From Sporomusa malonica (GTDB taxonomy: Bacteria; Bacillota; Negativicutes; Sporomusales; Sporomusaceae), in NCBI RefSeq assembly GCF_041428715.1, contig NZ_CP155572.1: a stretch of DNA of 64,000 nt; one strand, 5' to 3'. A model generated the notes under the pieces. That model was not told the origin of the DNA and searched no databases. It saw only the letters and a list, made by a program, of their open reading frames with translations. The translations under genes were made by a program, and so were the position numbers. The number at the start of each line of letters is the position of its first letter. Position 1 is the stretch's first letter. This document shows, in pieces, positions 33,679-42,172 of the stretch.

Positions 33679-33708
33679 ATTATAACTAAATTCGCCTAAA
33701 TTCGACAA
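33679..33708 (-). promoter_or_regulatory. Promoter of the c-di-AMP riboswitch transcript
   Basis: In the minus direction TTGTCG (33708-33703), an 18-base spacer and TATAAT (33684-33679). Confidence 0.65.
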
Positions 33709-33841
33709 GGCCTCTTTTGCCTGGTGCACCGTTTTGGCGAACCTTACCAAAGGATATTGGCTTGGTTGTGGCGAATATCCTGATATACGGTAAAAAAAGA
33801 ATACCGTTTGACTTTAGCTAAAACTAGAAAGCAGGAACCTA

Positions 33842-34537
33842 ATGTTCAAACGCAAACTATGTAAAACATTAACCTTAAGTCTCCTGACTCTATCTCTTGT
33901 TACAACATCATGGGGGGGAGCCTGGGCCACCGCTCATGCGGCTGCCGCTGATGAGCAAGCTTTGGAAATCACTGCGCCTAGCACGGGAACAACAAATACT
34001 ATTCTCGGGGGAATATTGGCGATAGGTCTCATCGCTGCCCTAACCAACCAAGGCGACAAAGCCGATAGTGCTGCCCCAGCGAAAGGCACAGCGCCTGCGT
34101 CCCCACCAGCAACTAATCCAACACCCTCTGCACCAAAAGCACCTCAGGTTAGCGGTGTCACTGCCGACGAACAACTCGCCGTTAATTTATTAAATGCTGA
34201 TCGCGCCGCTAACGGACTGCCGCCGCTTAAACTCAACCTAGCGGTAACTGCAGTCGCTCGGCAGCATGCGCAGGACCAAATCGACCGGAACTTCTTTGCC
34301 CACGTCAATCCTGACGGCAAGTCTCCCTTTGACCGGATGCGCAGCGCCGGTATCTCCTTCGGCTATGCTGGCGAGAATTTAGCCATTAACCGTAACGTCA
34401 CTGCGGCCGAACAAGCCTTCATGAACAGCCCCGGCCACAGAGCGAATATCCTTAATGCCAAATATAAACAAGTTGGTATTGGTGTGCGCTATAGCCCCCA
34501 AGGCTCTGTTTATGTAGTACAAAAATTTATTGACTAG
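33842..34537 (+). CDS. Secreted CAP/SCP-domain protein
   Basis: 231 residues: signal peptide (1-33), a second hydrophobic stretch (about 55-70), a Pro/Ala linker (80-105) and a CAP domain (about 110-231) with ARQHAQDQ, FFAHVNPDGKSPFDRM, GYAGENLA and NSPGHRANIL. This is the sporulation-associated bacterial CAP (YkwD-like) form. Its function in bacteria is not well defined. A terminator follows. Confidence 0.9.
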   Translation: MFKRKLCKTLTLSLLTLSLVTTSWGGAWATAHAAAADEQALEITAPSTGTTNTILGGILAIGLIAALTNQGDKADSAAPAKGTAPASPPATNPTPSAPKAPQVSGVTADEQLAVNLLNADRAANGLPPLKLNLAVTAVARQHAQDQIDRNFFAHVNPDGKSPFDRMRSAGISFGYAGENLAINRNVTAAEQAFMNSPGHRANILNAKYKQVGIGVRYSPQGSVYVVQKFID

Positions 34538-34546
34538 CCAGCCTTA

Positions 34547-34581
34547 AAAACCTGTAGGGAATCTTCCTTACAGGTTTTTCA
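34547..34581 (+). terminator. Terminator of the CAP gene
   Basis: AAACCTGTAGGGAA / TTCCTTACAGGTTT followed by TTC, same type as at 25719. Confidence 0.8.
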
Positions 34582-34583
34582 TT

Positions 34584-34693
34584 GTCCTGTAAAAAAGTAT
34601 AACTTTCCGTCTGGATAAGGCAACATTACCCAAAGGGCACAGGCGGCTTTCCGCTTTCGCTAAGGCTCGGCGCAAGCCGTGTTTTCTTTATCC
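34584..34693 (+). repeat. Dispersed ~90-bp repeat, copy B
   Basis: Begins GTCCTGTAAAAAAGTATAAC and ends GTGTTTTCTTTATCC, with a ~20-bp insertion (ACCCAAAGGGCACAGGCGGC-like) relative to copy A. Confidence 0.75.
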
Positions 34694-34695
34694 GA

Positions 34696-34815
34696 TGACT
34701 AAGTCGCTCTAAGACTCCCGCTTCTACAAGCGGGAGTTAAGAGCGTCTAAGTCCCTGGATAAGGTCGACTAAACTTCAGATGGGGTTAAAACCCCACCTG
34801 AAGCTAAGTCTTTCT
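34696..34815 (+). other. Structured non-coding stretch: two strong hairpins
   Basis: A long imperfect hairpin (GACTAAGTCGCTCTAAGACT paired with AGTTAAGAGCGTCTAAGTCC around the inner ACTCCCGCTTCTACAAGCGG arm) is followed by a second, CTTCAGATGGGG / CCCCACCTGAAG. No ORF. It is adjacent to repeat copy B. Confidence 0.5.
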
Positions 34816-34896
34816 TTATCTGGCTTAATATACTTTGGCATATAAATTGTAAAACCAGGTCAAGCTACCAGTAATTATCTGTTCACGAGGTGACTT

Positions 34897-36033
34897 ATGC
34901 GAATTCTACGTTTATTTGCTATTGTTTCCGTGATGATACTAGCGTCACTAAACGCCAGTAATAGTGTAGCAGCGCCAGTTGATAGCGCCACAGAAGTAAA
35001 CGACGGTTTTGTGACAATCACAGATACAATGGGCAAAATTATCTTTCAAACTGGCCTTGCCGTCCATCCTGGTGATGAATTTATTGATGAGGATAACCGG
35101 GTCTATGTTGTTACTGCCGTTCTAGGTACAACTGCAACAGCCGAATATGTGCGTGAGGAGTCTTTTAGCAGCCTATGGCCGCAAACTGTACCTGTGCAAG
35201 CACCCGCACAGCCGGCAAGTCAACTGGTGAGTATCTATCATACACACACAGATGAATCCTATATTCCTACCGACGGTAAAGCTACCGTCAAGGGTGACGG
35301 TAGCATCCTGCTTGTCGGAGAAGCCTTTAGTAAACGATTGTCTGAACTTGGCTATCAGACCAATCATGACAAAACCCTTCACGACCCCCATGACGCCAAT
35401 GCTTATCAGCGCTCGCGGCGCACTGTAATGAAACTCCTTCAACAGCAGCCAGCCGCACTATTTGATATCCATCGCGACAGCGCGCCAGCCAAAATATATA
35501 ACTTTCAAGTCAACGGCCAGGACGCAACCAAAATATTATTAGTCGTTGGCCGCCAAAATCAAACTATCAATACCACTATGAATTATGCTAAAACCATTAA
35601 AGCAGCGGCTGATGACAAATACAAAGGGTTAGTACGTGGTATCTTTATCGCTAAAGGCGGCTATAACCAAGACTTAAACCCTCGTAGTATCCTTGTTGAA
35701 ATTGGCACCCAGTACAATAACCGGGAAGCCGCCGACCGCAGCGCCGCTCTATTTGCTGATGTAGTCCCTTCTTTTCTTGTACCCACCACTCAGGCTCCAG
35801 CGGGTCAAGCTCCGGTTGCTCAAGCAACACCTTCGGTATCACCAGATATTGCTGCCAACAATGATCCCGGTCCACGCCAAGATACCCTCCTTATCATTGG
35901 CGCATTAGTTGCGGGTACAGGTGCTTTCCTTTTTCTTAGTACAGGCAGTTTTAAAGAAGCCAAATCCAAACTCCTCCGTTTCGGTAAATATGAGTTTGGT
36001 GACATCTTCCGATCATGGAAAAAACGAAAATAA
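34897..36033 (+). CDS. spoIIP: SpoIIP-like sporulation peptidoglycan hydrolase
   Basis: 378 residues. Signal peptide (1-26), a small domain (about 33-90, GLAVHPGDEFIDEDNRVYVV), then the SpoIIP amidase/endopeptidase domain with catalytic IYHTHTDESY, LFDIHRDSA and a later ILVEIGTQYNN, and a C-terminal membrane segment (about 330-350). SpoIIP works in septal peptidoglycan removal during engulfment. The small N-terminal domain recurs in the following broken gene. GAGGTG precedes the ATG. Confidence 0.9.
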   Translation: MRILRLFAIVSVMILASLNASNSVAAPVDSATEVNDGFVTITDTMGKIIFQTGLAVHPGDEFIDEDNRVYVVTAVLGTTATAEYVREESFSSLWPQTVPVQAPAQPASQLVSIYHTHTDESYIPTDGKATVKGDGSILLVGEAFSKRLSELGYQTNHDKTLHDPHDANAYQRSRRTVMKLLQQQPAALFDIHRDSAPAKIYNFQVNGQDATKILLVVGRQNQTINTTMNYAKTIKAAADDKYKGLVRGIFIAKGGYNQDLNPRSILVEIGTQYNNREAADRSAALFADVVPSFLVPTTQAPAGQAPVAQATPSVSPDIAANNDPGPRQDTLLIIGALVAGTGAFLFLSTGSFKEAKSKLLRFGKYEFGDIFRSWKKRK

Positions 36034-36049
36034 TCAGGAGTCGTAAGCC

Positions 36050-36354
36050 ATGAAAAACAGCCGTTTTTTCTGTATTCCTCGTTCTACATTAGCAATTGGT
36101 GCAATATTGCTTGCCGTAAGCCTTGGCTTTATGTGACAAGCCAACCTGCCACCCCGGAGCAAAAACCACCCGGCACCCCAGTCCCCGAGCTATACTTCTT
36201 ACGTTATCTTAGAGGAAACAACAGGGGAACATTAATGCAAATCTCTGTACCTCCTACCGTAGGTGATGAACTGGTCACAGACACCAACAAACGCTACACC
36301 GTTGTCAAGGTAGAAGAAAATCGGGCTTACGCCCGCTTTGTTGAGGTGATCTGA
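36050..36354 (+). pseudogene. Small anchored protein split by a frameshift
   Basis: An ATG at 36050 with AGGAG upstream gives a 28-residue signal/anchor (MKNSRFFCIP...) that stops at ATGTGA (36131-36136). The continuation (LYFLRYLRGNNRGTL, TVGDELVTDTNKRYTVVKV) runs in the -1 frame from GTG at 36133 to 36354. The continuation matches the small N-terminal domain of the adjacent SpoIIP. One single-base indel or a programmed shift would unite the parts; translational reinitiation is the alternative. Confidence 0.55.
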
Positions 36355-36378
36355 AAAATACCAAAACCCAAATAATTA

Positions 36379-36416
36379 CAGGACAAACGCCTTACACGTT
36401 TGTCCTGTCTTGCTTT
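36379..36416 (+). terminator. Terminator after the SpoIIP unit
   Basis: CAGGACAAACG / CGTTTGTCCTG stem followed by TCTTGCTTTT. Confidence 0.75.
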
Positions 36417-36449
36417 TCAACCTGCCAAGCAGAGCAACTATTTCTTATA

Positions 36450-37130
36450 CTACTTTACCCCTGCCGACTGTGTTCCCTTTTTTACAATAACTCCGTCCAC
36501 TGCGGTGTAAACTACGTCGTCTTTAATCCAGCCCTCGATGGTATGTCCAGCAACTACCTGTTTGTTATATCCAGTAGGATTATGGTCGATCACGGCATAT
36601 TGAGGACCGTTTTTACCGCTACCCTGCCTCACCATGACTGTTTCGAGGTCCTTATTGATGCGATACGCCTTAGTTGTGACTCCGTCAACGGCGGTGTATG
36701 CTACTCCGTCTTTGATCCAGCCCTCAATGGTTTGGCCACCAATTACCTTTTTGCTATATCCAGTAGGATTACGGTCGATCACGGCATATTGGGGACCGTT
36801 CTTACTGCTGCCTTGCTTCACCATGACTGTTTCAATGTTCCCATTAATGCGATACGCCTTAGCAGTGACTCCGTCAATGGCGGTATATGCTACGCCGTCT
36901 TTGATCCAGCCCTCAATGGTTTGGCCGCCAACTACCTGTTTGTTATATCCAGTAGGATTGAGGTCGACCGTAACATATTGGGGACCATTCTTAGTGCTGC
37001 CCAGACTAACCATCACTGTTTGGATGTCTGATTTAATTTTGTTAGTTTCCGGGAGAAACTCGTTGGCCGAAGCCACACCCGCTACCATCATGCTCATCAG
37101 TAAAGTTGCAGTTATAAAAGTCTTTTTCAT
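36450..37130 (-). CDS. Secreted protein with three ~63-residue repeats
   Basis: 226 residues from ATG at 37130 (GGAGG eight bases upstream). Signal peptide (1-23), then three tandem repeats built on TVMVxxGSxKNGPQY, NPTGYxKxVxGxTIEGWIKD and GVAYTAxDGV. The repeats are also similar in DNA. No family is recognised; each unit looks like a small beta domain. It is preceded by two repeat boxes. A secreted envelope or metal-stress protein is inferred only from its promoter. Confidence 0.75.
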   Translation of the reverse strand: MKKTFITATLLMSMMVAGVASANEFLPETNKIKSDIQTVMVSLGSTKNGPQYVTVDLNPTGYNKQVVGGQTIEGWIKDGVAYTAIDGVTAKAYRINGNIETVMVKQGSSKNGPQYAVIDRNPTGYSKKVIGGQTIEGWIKDGVAYTAVDGVTTKAYRINKDLETVMVRQGSGKNGPQYAVIDHNPTGYNKQVVAGHTIEGWIKDDVVYTAVDGVIVKKGTQSAGVK

Positions 37131-37161
37131 TTTCATTACCTCCTTGTTGTTCTTTATCCAT

Positions 37162-37193
37162 ATTATACCTAGCTGATATGAATATCCTGTGAA
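37162..37193 (-). promoter_or_regulatory. TTCA 11-bp-repeat promoter, triple-repeat secreted protein
   Basis: Two boxes (TGAA at 37179, 37190), 11 bases, then TATAAT (37167-37162). Confidence 0.78.
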
Positions 37194-37486
37194 GGAATTG
37201 TGTAAAACTTGTGCTATTTTACCTGTCTTTATCTACATTTGAGAATAGCTTCTGAAGTATGTGGTAAAATCGAGCATGAACTGTAAATCCAGCTGTTATG
37301 TCAATGGCGGCATTAAGCCTTCCACAGCTTAGGAAAGTAAAAAGCCCAGCACCATGTGCCAGGCAGTCGCAGCACTATATTCTTATTTCATATCCCTTAT
37401 TTCTGCTTACGACTTAAAGGTAATTCCATTAAGGATTTTGCCGAACTCTATAGGAAATTCCCTGCAGCTCTGCCATTCCTGATTAT
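37194..37486. other. Intergenic stretch with a possible gene remnant
   Basis: No complete gene. On the minus strand around 37409-37480 a frame without start reads ...FGKILNGITFKS-stop, like the tail of the short frame at 25779. Confidence 0.25.
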
Positions 37487-39169
37487 TTAATGCTTAACTT
37501 GCCGGAATATTTTAAAGAACATATATACTGTGCCAATCAGCGAGACTACTAACAAATAATAACCTGTGTAATGAATTTTAGCCTGTAGCGGACCTGTGCC
37601 AGAGTGCATCATAATGGCTGAAGTTAATAGCATACTGGAGATTATCAGACTATAGGCAATACGGTTGATGGACTTGTCAAGTTTATCGCCAAGAAACTCC
37701 ATACCGCTGATCGACAAAGGAATTTTCTTCTCCCCTCTTGTCATACCCGAAATGAATGTGGGTAGCTCACTAAAGAGTATTCGCAGCTTCTTTTTGACAT
37801 CCAGTATATTTCCTAACATGGCCGCTTCACTCACCTGGGGCAAGACATTGCTTTGGAGGAAGGTCGCAATAATAGGACGGGCTATCTCCAGAAAGTTAAC
37901 ATCTGGATCGATTTTGCGAGCATTTCCTTCCGCGAGAGCAAACGCCTTGCCTAATAACAGCAGGCGCTCAGGCATGCGAATACCATGTTTTTGGGAAATA
38001 TGCATCATGCCGAAAATCATCTTTCCTATTTCAACATTGCCTTGAGACATATTCTGGGAAACAAACATTAGCTCTGCCATATCTTCATAATAATTTTGCC
38101 AGTTTGTTTCCCCTGTTGAATGGCCCATTTCTAGTGCCACATTCATCAACTTATCTACATCTGAATTTTGAATGGCGGTGAAGTTTTCAATTAACCGCTC
38201 TGTCATGCGCGAATCAATTCGCCCCACAATACCGAAATCAAGGTAGACTATTTCTCCCGCCTTAGTAAGACGAATATTACCTGAATGGGGATCGCCGTGA
38301 AATACGCCGCATAAAATCACTTGACGTAAAAAACTGTCCAGAAATTTCCTGGATAATTCCTTGCGGACAGCAGGATTTTGAGTTTCAGCCGCTTGTTCAA
38401 TACTAATTCCCTCAATATACTCCATAGTCAGCAAATTCTCGTTACTTAACTCCCATTCTACCCTCGGTGCGCGGGCCAACCCGGCATCGGCTAAGAGATT
38501 GCGGAACAACTGGATATTTCCCGCCTCTACCGATAAATCAAATTCTTTTTTGAGAGAATGGGCGAAAATAGCAAAGCTATTTTCTATATCCATTAGGTTG
38601 TTGACTTCTGGCTGTTTTGCTAAAAAGGTAACTATTTTTTGCATTACCCTCAAATCCAATTCAATCTTGTTGATAACCTCTGGCTTGCGAACCTTTAACA
38701 CTACCTTGCGCCTGTCAGCCAAAGTAGCGGCATGAGTCTGGGCAATTGAGGCCACCCCAAGCGGCTGGGGGTCTATGTAAGTAAAAATATTTTTATACTC
38801 TGGCAAATTTTCGGCAACCAACTGTTCAATTCGCTCAAAAGCAACTGGTGTTACTTGTTCTTGTAGGCTTTTCAGGGCATCGGTAACAAAATCAGGAACA
38901 AGATCCGGGCGACTGCTTAAAAATTGCCCTAACTTGATAAATGTTGGGCCAAGTTCTTCCAGCATTCCCGGCAATCTTTGCACCAGACAGCGAAACTCTT
39001 CGCTCTTTAGCGTTTTTTCTAAATCCCCTGCACCACTGAGCACACCAAAGGCCATAAACCGACGCAGGCCCAAATCTTTTACCAGAAAACCAAACCCGCT
39101 TTTAATAAAAACACCGGCAATCTCCCTCGCCCGTTCGCGTACTGCATCATTTCTTTGCCATATTGCCAA
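37487..39169 (-). CDS. UbiB/AarF/ABC1 atypical kinase
   Basis: 560 residues from a TTG at 39169 with GGAGG eight bases upstream. UbiB signature KLGQFLSSRPDLVP (KxGQ motif, about residue 78), A-rich loop replacement, HGDPHSGN and YLDFGIVG catalytic motifs, and two C-terminal membrane segments (about 500-555). UbiB proteins are ATPases that support isoprenoid lipid/quinone handling. No quinone genes are adjacent. Confidence 0.92.
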   Translation of the reverse strand: MAIWQRNDAVRERAREIAGVFIKSGFGFLVKDLGLRRFMAFGVLSGAGDLEKTLKSEEFRCLVQRLPGMLEELGPTFIKLGQFLSSRPDLVPDFVTDALKSLQEQVTPVAFERIEQLVAENLPEYKNIFTYIDPQPLGVASIAQTHAATLADRRKVVLKVRKPEVINKIELDLRVMQKIVTFLAKQPEVNNLMDIENSFAIFAHSLKKEFDLSVEAGNIQLFRNLLADAGLARAPRVEWELSNENLLTMEYIEGISIEQAAETQNPAVRKELSRKFLDSFLRQVILCGVFHGDPHSGNIRLTKAGEIVYLDFGIVGRIDSRMTERLIENFTAIQNSDVDKLMNVALEMGHSTGETNWQNYYEDMAELMFVSQNMSQGNVEIGKMIFGMMHISQKHGIRMPERLLLLGKAFALAEGNARKIDPDVNFLEIARPIIATFLQSNVLPQVSEAAMLGNILDVKKKLRILFSELPTFISGMTRGEKKIPLSISGMEFLGDKLDKSINRIAYSLIISSMLLTSAIMMHSGTGPLQAKIHYTGYYLLVVSLIGTVYMFFKIFRQVKH

Positions 39170-39326
39170 AATTAATTCCTCCAAACTGTATAACCTATCA
39201 CAAATCACTAAACACTCAAAACACACTATATTAGCTATTTGTATGATAGTTCATAATATACTTAAAGCGTAACTAGCCTACAAATAAAAAACAGTCAGCA
39301 CACGCTAACTGCTTTTTATAGATAAT

Positions 39327-39701
39327 CTAGTTGTCCATAACCTCTACCTGTTTAGCTACTATGATGGGAGCTTGCGTTGCAGCCTTCTTAGTCTTAAACA
39401 CCTCCCACAGTCCTCTAGCCAAAAATACCGAACCGCCAATGAAAAGTGCCCAGAAGAGTAATGTAATAGCTATACCGGCTAAGCTGCCAAGTAAGCTTTC
39501 AAACCCTGAACCAGGCATCATACCCGGCATGCTTGCCATGTTAGTCATATTCGCCATGTTACCGTGGTTATACATAGCCATGTTACCCATTTGGCCATAC
39601 GCATCTACGCCTTGATTCATAACGCCCATGCCTTGCCCCATACCATTCATCCCCTGGCTCATGCCTTGATTCATGCCACCCATACCTTGATTCATCATCA
39701 T
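39327..39701 (-). CDS. Met-rich single-span protein (family A)
   Basis: 124 residues from the first of three ATGs at 39701 (AAGGAGG nine bases upstream). The N-terminal half consists of NQGM/GMGQGM-type Met-Gly-Asn-Gln repeats; it is followed by SGFESLLGSLAGIAITLLFW, a membrane span, and a conserved tail RGLWEVFKTKKAA...VAKQVEV. A close paralogue is at 51646 and a broken copy at 41150. Probably a Met-rich metal-binding domain outside the membrane. Four repeat boxes precede it. Confidence 0.8.
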   Translation of the reverse strand: MMMNQGMGGMNQGMSQGMNGMGQGMGVMNQGVDAYGQMGNMAMYNHGNMANMTNMASMPGMMPGSGFESLLGSLAGIAITLLFWALFIGGSVFLARGLWEVFKTKKAATQAPIIVAKQVEVMDN

Positions 39702-39760
39702 TTTAGAAGGCCTCCTTATATTTTGTTTATCTAATTTATCAGTGGTTCTGATTTGATTTA

Positions 39761-39814
39761 AGTATAACAAACCCAAATGAATATCTTATGAATAGCCTAT
39801 GAAAATCTCGTGAA
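39761..39814 (-). promoter_or_regulatory. TTCA 11-bp-repeat promoter, Met-rich family A
   Basis: Four boxes at exact 11-bp spacing (TGAA at 39778, 39789, 39800, 39811), 11 bases, then TATACT (39766-39761). Confidence 0.85.
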
Positions 39815-39979
39815 ATTTTTCGAGGTTAGACAGTACTGCCCGACAATCTTACCAAGTGTACTAAACTCAATTGTGTGCAGTTTAAGAAACATTGAACGGG
39901 GTTGTCCCAAAGTAAGCGACAAACCTTTCATCACCTATTATTCAATAACTTCAGACATGCTAACATAATAAGAAAAGAA

Positions 39980-40035
39980 CGAGATGGATTCTTTTGAGAT
40001 ATGGTTAGCCATGTATCTCAGAAAAATCCATCTCG
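39980..40035 (-). terminator. Long palindrome at the end of the 93-residue gene
   Basis: CGAGATGGATT / AATCCATCTCG with an inner TGAGATA / TATCTCA. It overlaps the stop codon of the gene at 40018. Confidence 0.7.
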
Positions 40036-40299
40036 TAAAGCGGACTTAAATTCATTAAGCTGCTTTTGAATTAGCTTCTTGTGCTGATCATTTGACAGAC
40101 CTTCCGTCTGGTCGAATCCTTCTTCAGCAAGGTAAAAGTTGAAGCATTCAGCCAGATCACGATTTTCTCTTTCCATTTTTGCATAGTGCTTTATCAGATA
40201 ATGATTGAAATCAAGGTTGAAATCCAGTCGACTGCGTTCACCCTTCAGATATGACTGGACAAAGGTCATCATAAATTCAGTGGCGGTATTCTTTGGCAT
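40018..40299 (-). CDS. Hypothetical 93-residue protein
   Basis: A soluble, charged, probably helical product (MPKNTATEFMMTFVQSYLKG...). GGGG lies ten bases before the ATG. No family recognised. It lies next to the IS66 remnant and has its own terminator. Confidence 0.6.
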   Translation of the reverse strand: MPKNTATEFMMTFVQSYLKGERSRLDFNLDFNHYLIKHYAKMERENRDLAECFNFYLAEEGFDQTEGLSNDQHKKLIQKQLNEFKSALRDGFF

Positions 40300-40386
40300 C
40301 TCAAACAGACCCCTTTTTCATCGGCATTCGGCATTTTTCCGGAACAGCTTCGCCCCACGGTAGTAGGGCATCCAATTCCCCGACTG

Positions 40387-40600
40387 ATGCGGATGGAACG
40401 GCTTCAAGCAGGTGGCTTCAAACGCCGTGTTCTGCCGAAGACCGCAGTGGGAAAAGCTATGAAATATGCCCTAGAACAGCGCAAATGGCTGATAAATGTC
40501 TATCTTGACGGGCGAACCGAAATTTCGAACAACCGGGCTGAAAATGCCATACGAACCTTTCGCATTGGGGCGCAAAAACTGGTTTGATTTTATTCAGATA
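40387..40600 (+). pseudogene. IS66-family transposase, C-terminal remnant
   Basis: The frame encodes KTAVGKAMKYALEQRKWL and DGRTEISNNRAENAIRTF, the conserved end of IS66 transposases (D-G-R-x-E-I-S-N-N-x-A-E-N-A-I-R). A one-base insertion then shifts the frame: IGAQKLV-stop replaces IGRKNWF. The rest of the element is missing and I see no terminal inverted repeats. Confidence 0.85.
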
Positions 40601-40623
40601 TTGACTTTTGAACAGCTTCCTAG

Positions 40624-41046
40624 CTATCTCGCAATGTCTATTTTCGCGTTCGAAATAGTGTAAGCAATTACTATGCCGAGTACCAGATGGGAAATTAAGT
40701 TTATAACAAAACTTCCTGTCCCCATTAACCAAGTAGGAGTAGCTACTCCTGACACAATAAAGAAAATATTCATAAGTACCCAGAGAACTATACCTAAGAT
40801 GGACCCTGATGAAAAATAGTAAACTAAGTGTTCTTGAGATATCAGCCTAGCTGCAAGCCATCCGGCAAACCCAGTAGCTATAGCGTAAATAAACCACCCT
40901 ATACCGGATTGAACAGATAATAAATTAGAAACTGTGCCTATTGTATCTACACTCGAAATTCCACTGGCAAACGTTAGCTGATCCAGTACCAATTTGGCCA
41001 CCCCGCCAATCACGCCACCGATAAGGCCAGCTATATTTCTGTCCAT
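40624..41046 (-). CDS. Four-span membrane protein
   Basis: 140 residues from ATG at 41046 (AAGGAGG upstream). Four membrane segments with Gly-rich first segment (LIGGVIGGVAKLVLD). Resembles the protein at 32092 in topology and in the third segment. Family not named. Confidence 0.7.
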   Translation of the reverse strand: MDRNIAGLIGGVIGGVAKLVLDQLTFASGISSVDTIGTVSNLLSVQSGIGWFIYAIATGFAGWLAARLISQEHLVYYFSSGSILGIVLWVLMNIFFIVSGVATPTWLMGTGSFVINLISHLVLGIVIAYTISNAKIDIAR

Positions 41047-41149
41047 AGGCTTATTGCCTCCTTAAGATTTCACTATTATTTTTACACTATATTGTTTATC
41101 TTTTATCCATAGGTTATACGGGTCGCTACCCATTCCCTGATCTCTATGA

Positions 41150-41330
41150 ATATGCACCAACAGTACAAGATTCCTTCTACACCGTCTACTTGCTTGGCTA
41201 CTACGACAGAAGCCGGAGTCTGGGTTGCAGCCTTCCTGGTTTTAAACACTTCCCAGAGCGCTCTGGCCAAAATACTGTACGGCAACTAAAAGAGCTAATA
41301 ATAAGAGCGTGATACCTGTACTAAGTAAAT
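41150..41330 (-). pseudogene. Broken copy of the Met-rich family A gene
   Basis: The minus strand reads ARALWEVFKTRKAATQTP and VVVAKQVDG, matching the tail of the proteins at 39327 and 51646. The preceding membrane span (GITLLLLALLVA) lies in a different frame, and the Met-rich part is lost. It is therefore a frameshifted, 5'-truncated relic. Confidence 0.75.
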
Positions 41331-41386
41331 ATCTAGTGAAGTTTCCGTACAAGTGGATTAACTGATCTTTTAGAAACATAACAAAA

Positions 41387-41418
41387 TTCATTAAAACTTC
41401 ATATTCATTTGCTATAAT
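41387..41418 (+). promoter_or_regulatory. TTCA 11-bp-repeat promoter, 146-residue protein
   Basis: Two boxes on plus (TTCA at 41387, 41398), 11 bases, then TATAAT (41413-41418). Confidence 0.8.
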
Positions 41419-41511
41419 TTAGATAGTTCATTTGCAAAAGTCCAATACAATCTCCAACAAACAATACCATGCAACGAAGCCCAGCATAGCACAGAAAGGC
41501 GGTGAATTCTC

Positions 41512-41952
41512 GTGGGATTACTCAATATAACCGAAGACTTGGTGTTAGGCGGCGTAAAGAGTTTAGATCAAGCCTATAGAGAAACAAAAGGCGCATTCAC
41601 TTCTGCTAAAAGCAACTTTGCAAGCGTGCGCAACAATCTGGAAGATGTATATAAAGAATATGCTCCCTGCGCCAAGGAGGTGTTAATAACGGGCCGTGCT
41701 AAAGCCGAAGATATCTACGAAGCGGGCAGTGCTCGTGCACAGGAAGTATTCGAGCAAGGCAAGGCCAAAGCTGGCGACTTCTACGAACGCAGCAAAGAAG
41801 CATACGATGACGCTAGACTACGCTCCCGAGTCAGAAAGTACACTCCATCCGATAACGCTGATGATTATATCGACGTTACTGCGGAACCTACCGGTGGCGC
41901 AGCCTCCAGTGCCTTCACAAAAAATCGCCCAGGCGCAGGCACAAGCCACTGA
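41512..41952 (+). CDS. Hypothetical helical protein
   Basis: 146 residues from a GTG at 41512 (AAAGGCGG upstream). Mostly helical, charged, with A-K-A-E/D repeats (RAKAEDIYEAGSARAQEVF, QGKAKAGDFYERSKEAY) typical of a soluble coiled structure. No signal peptide. Function unknown; resembles stress-linked helical proteins only in composition. Preceded by a repeat promoter. Confidence 0.65.
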   Translation: MGLLNITEDLVLGGVKSLDQAYRETKGAFTSAKSNFASVRNNLEDVYKEYAPCAKEVLITGRAKAEDIYEAGSARAQEVFEQGKAKAGDFYERSKEAYDDARLRSRVRKYTPSDNADDYIDVTAEPTGGAASSAFTKNRPGAGTSH

Positions 41953-42172
41953 CAACGATTTCTTTCCGCCTAGATTCAGGGAATGCACCCCATACCAAAG
42001 TGCTGCTAGAGCTATATATCTGACTTTGACGAAACCAGTGCTACTCCAGTGATTACCCCTTTACCGATATTAACAGAAATATCGATTATGTAATTTTAAA
42101 TATATAATTACGAAATATTTTGTGTGCGTTATTTTGGATCCAATAAGTCGCCAAATAAAGGAGGAGCAAGGC

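Noticed and set aside
40457..40732. 91-residue minus-strand frame over the IS66 remnant
   Set aside because: Antisense to recognisable transposase sequence and lacks a ribosome binding site.
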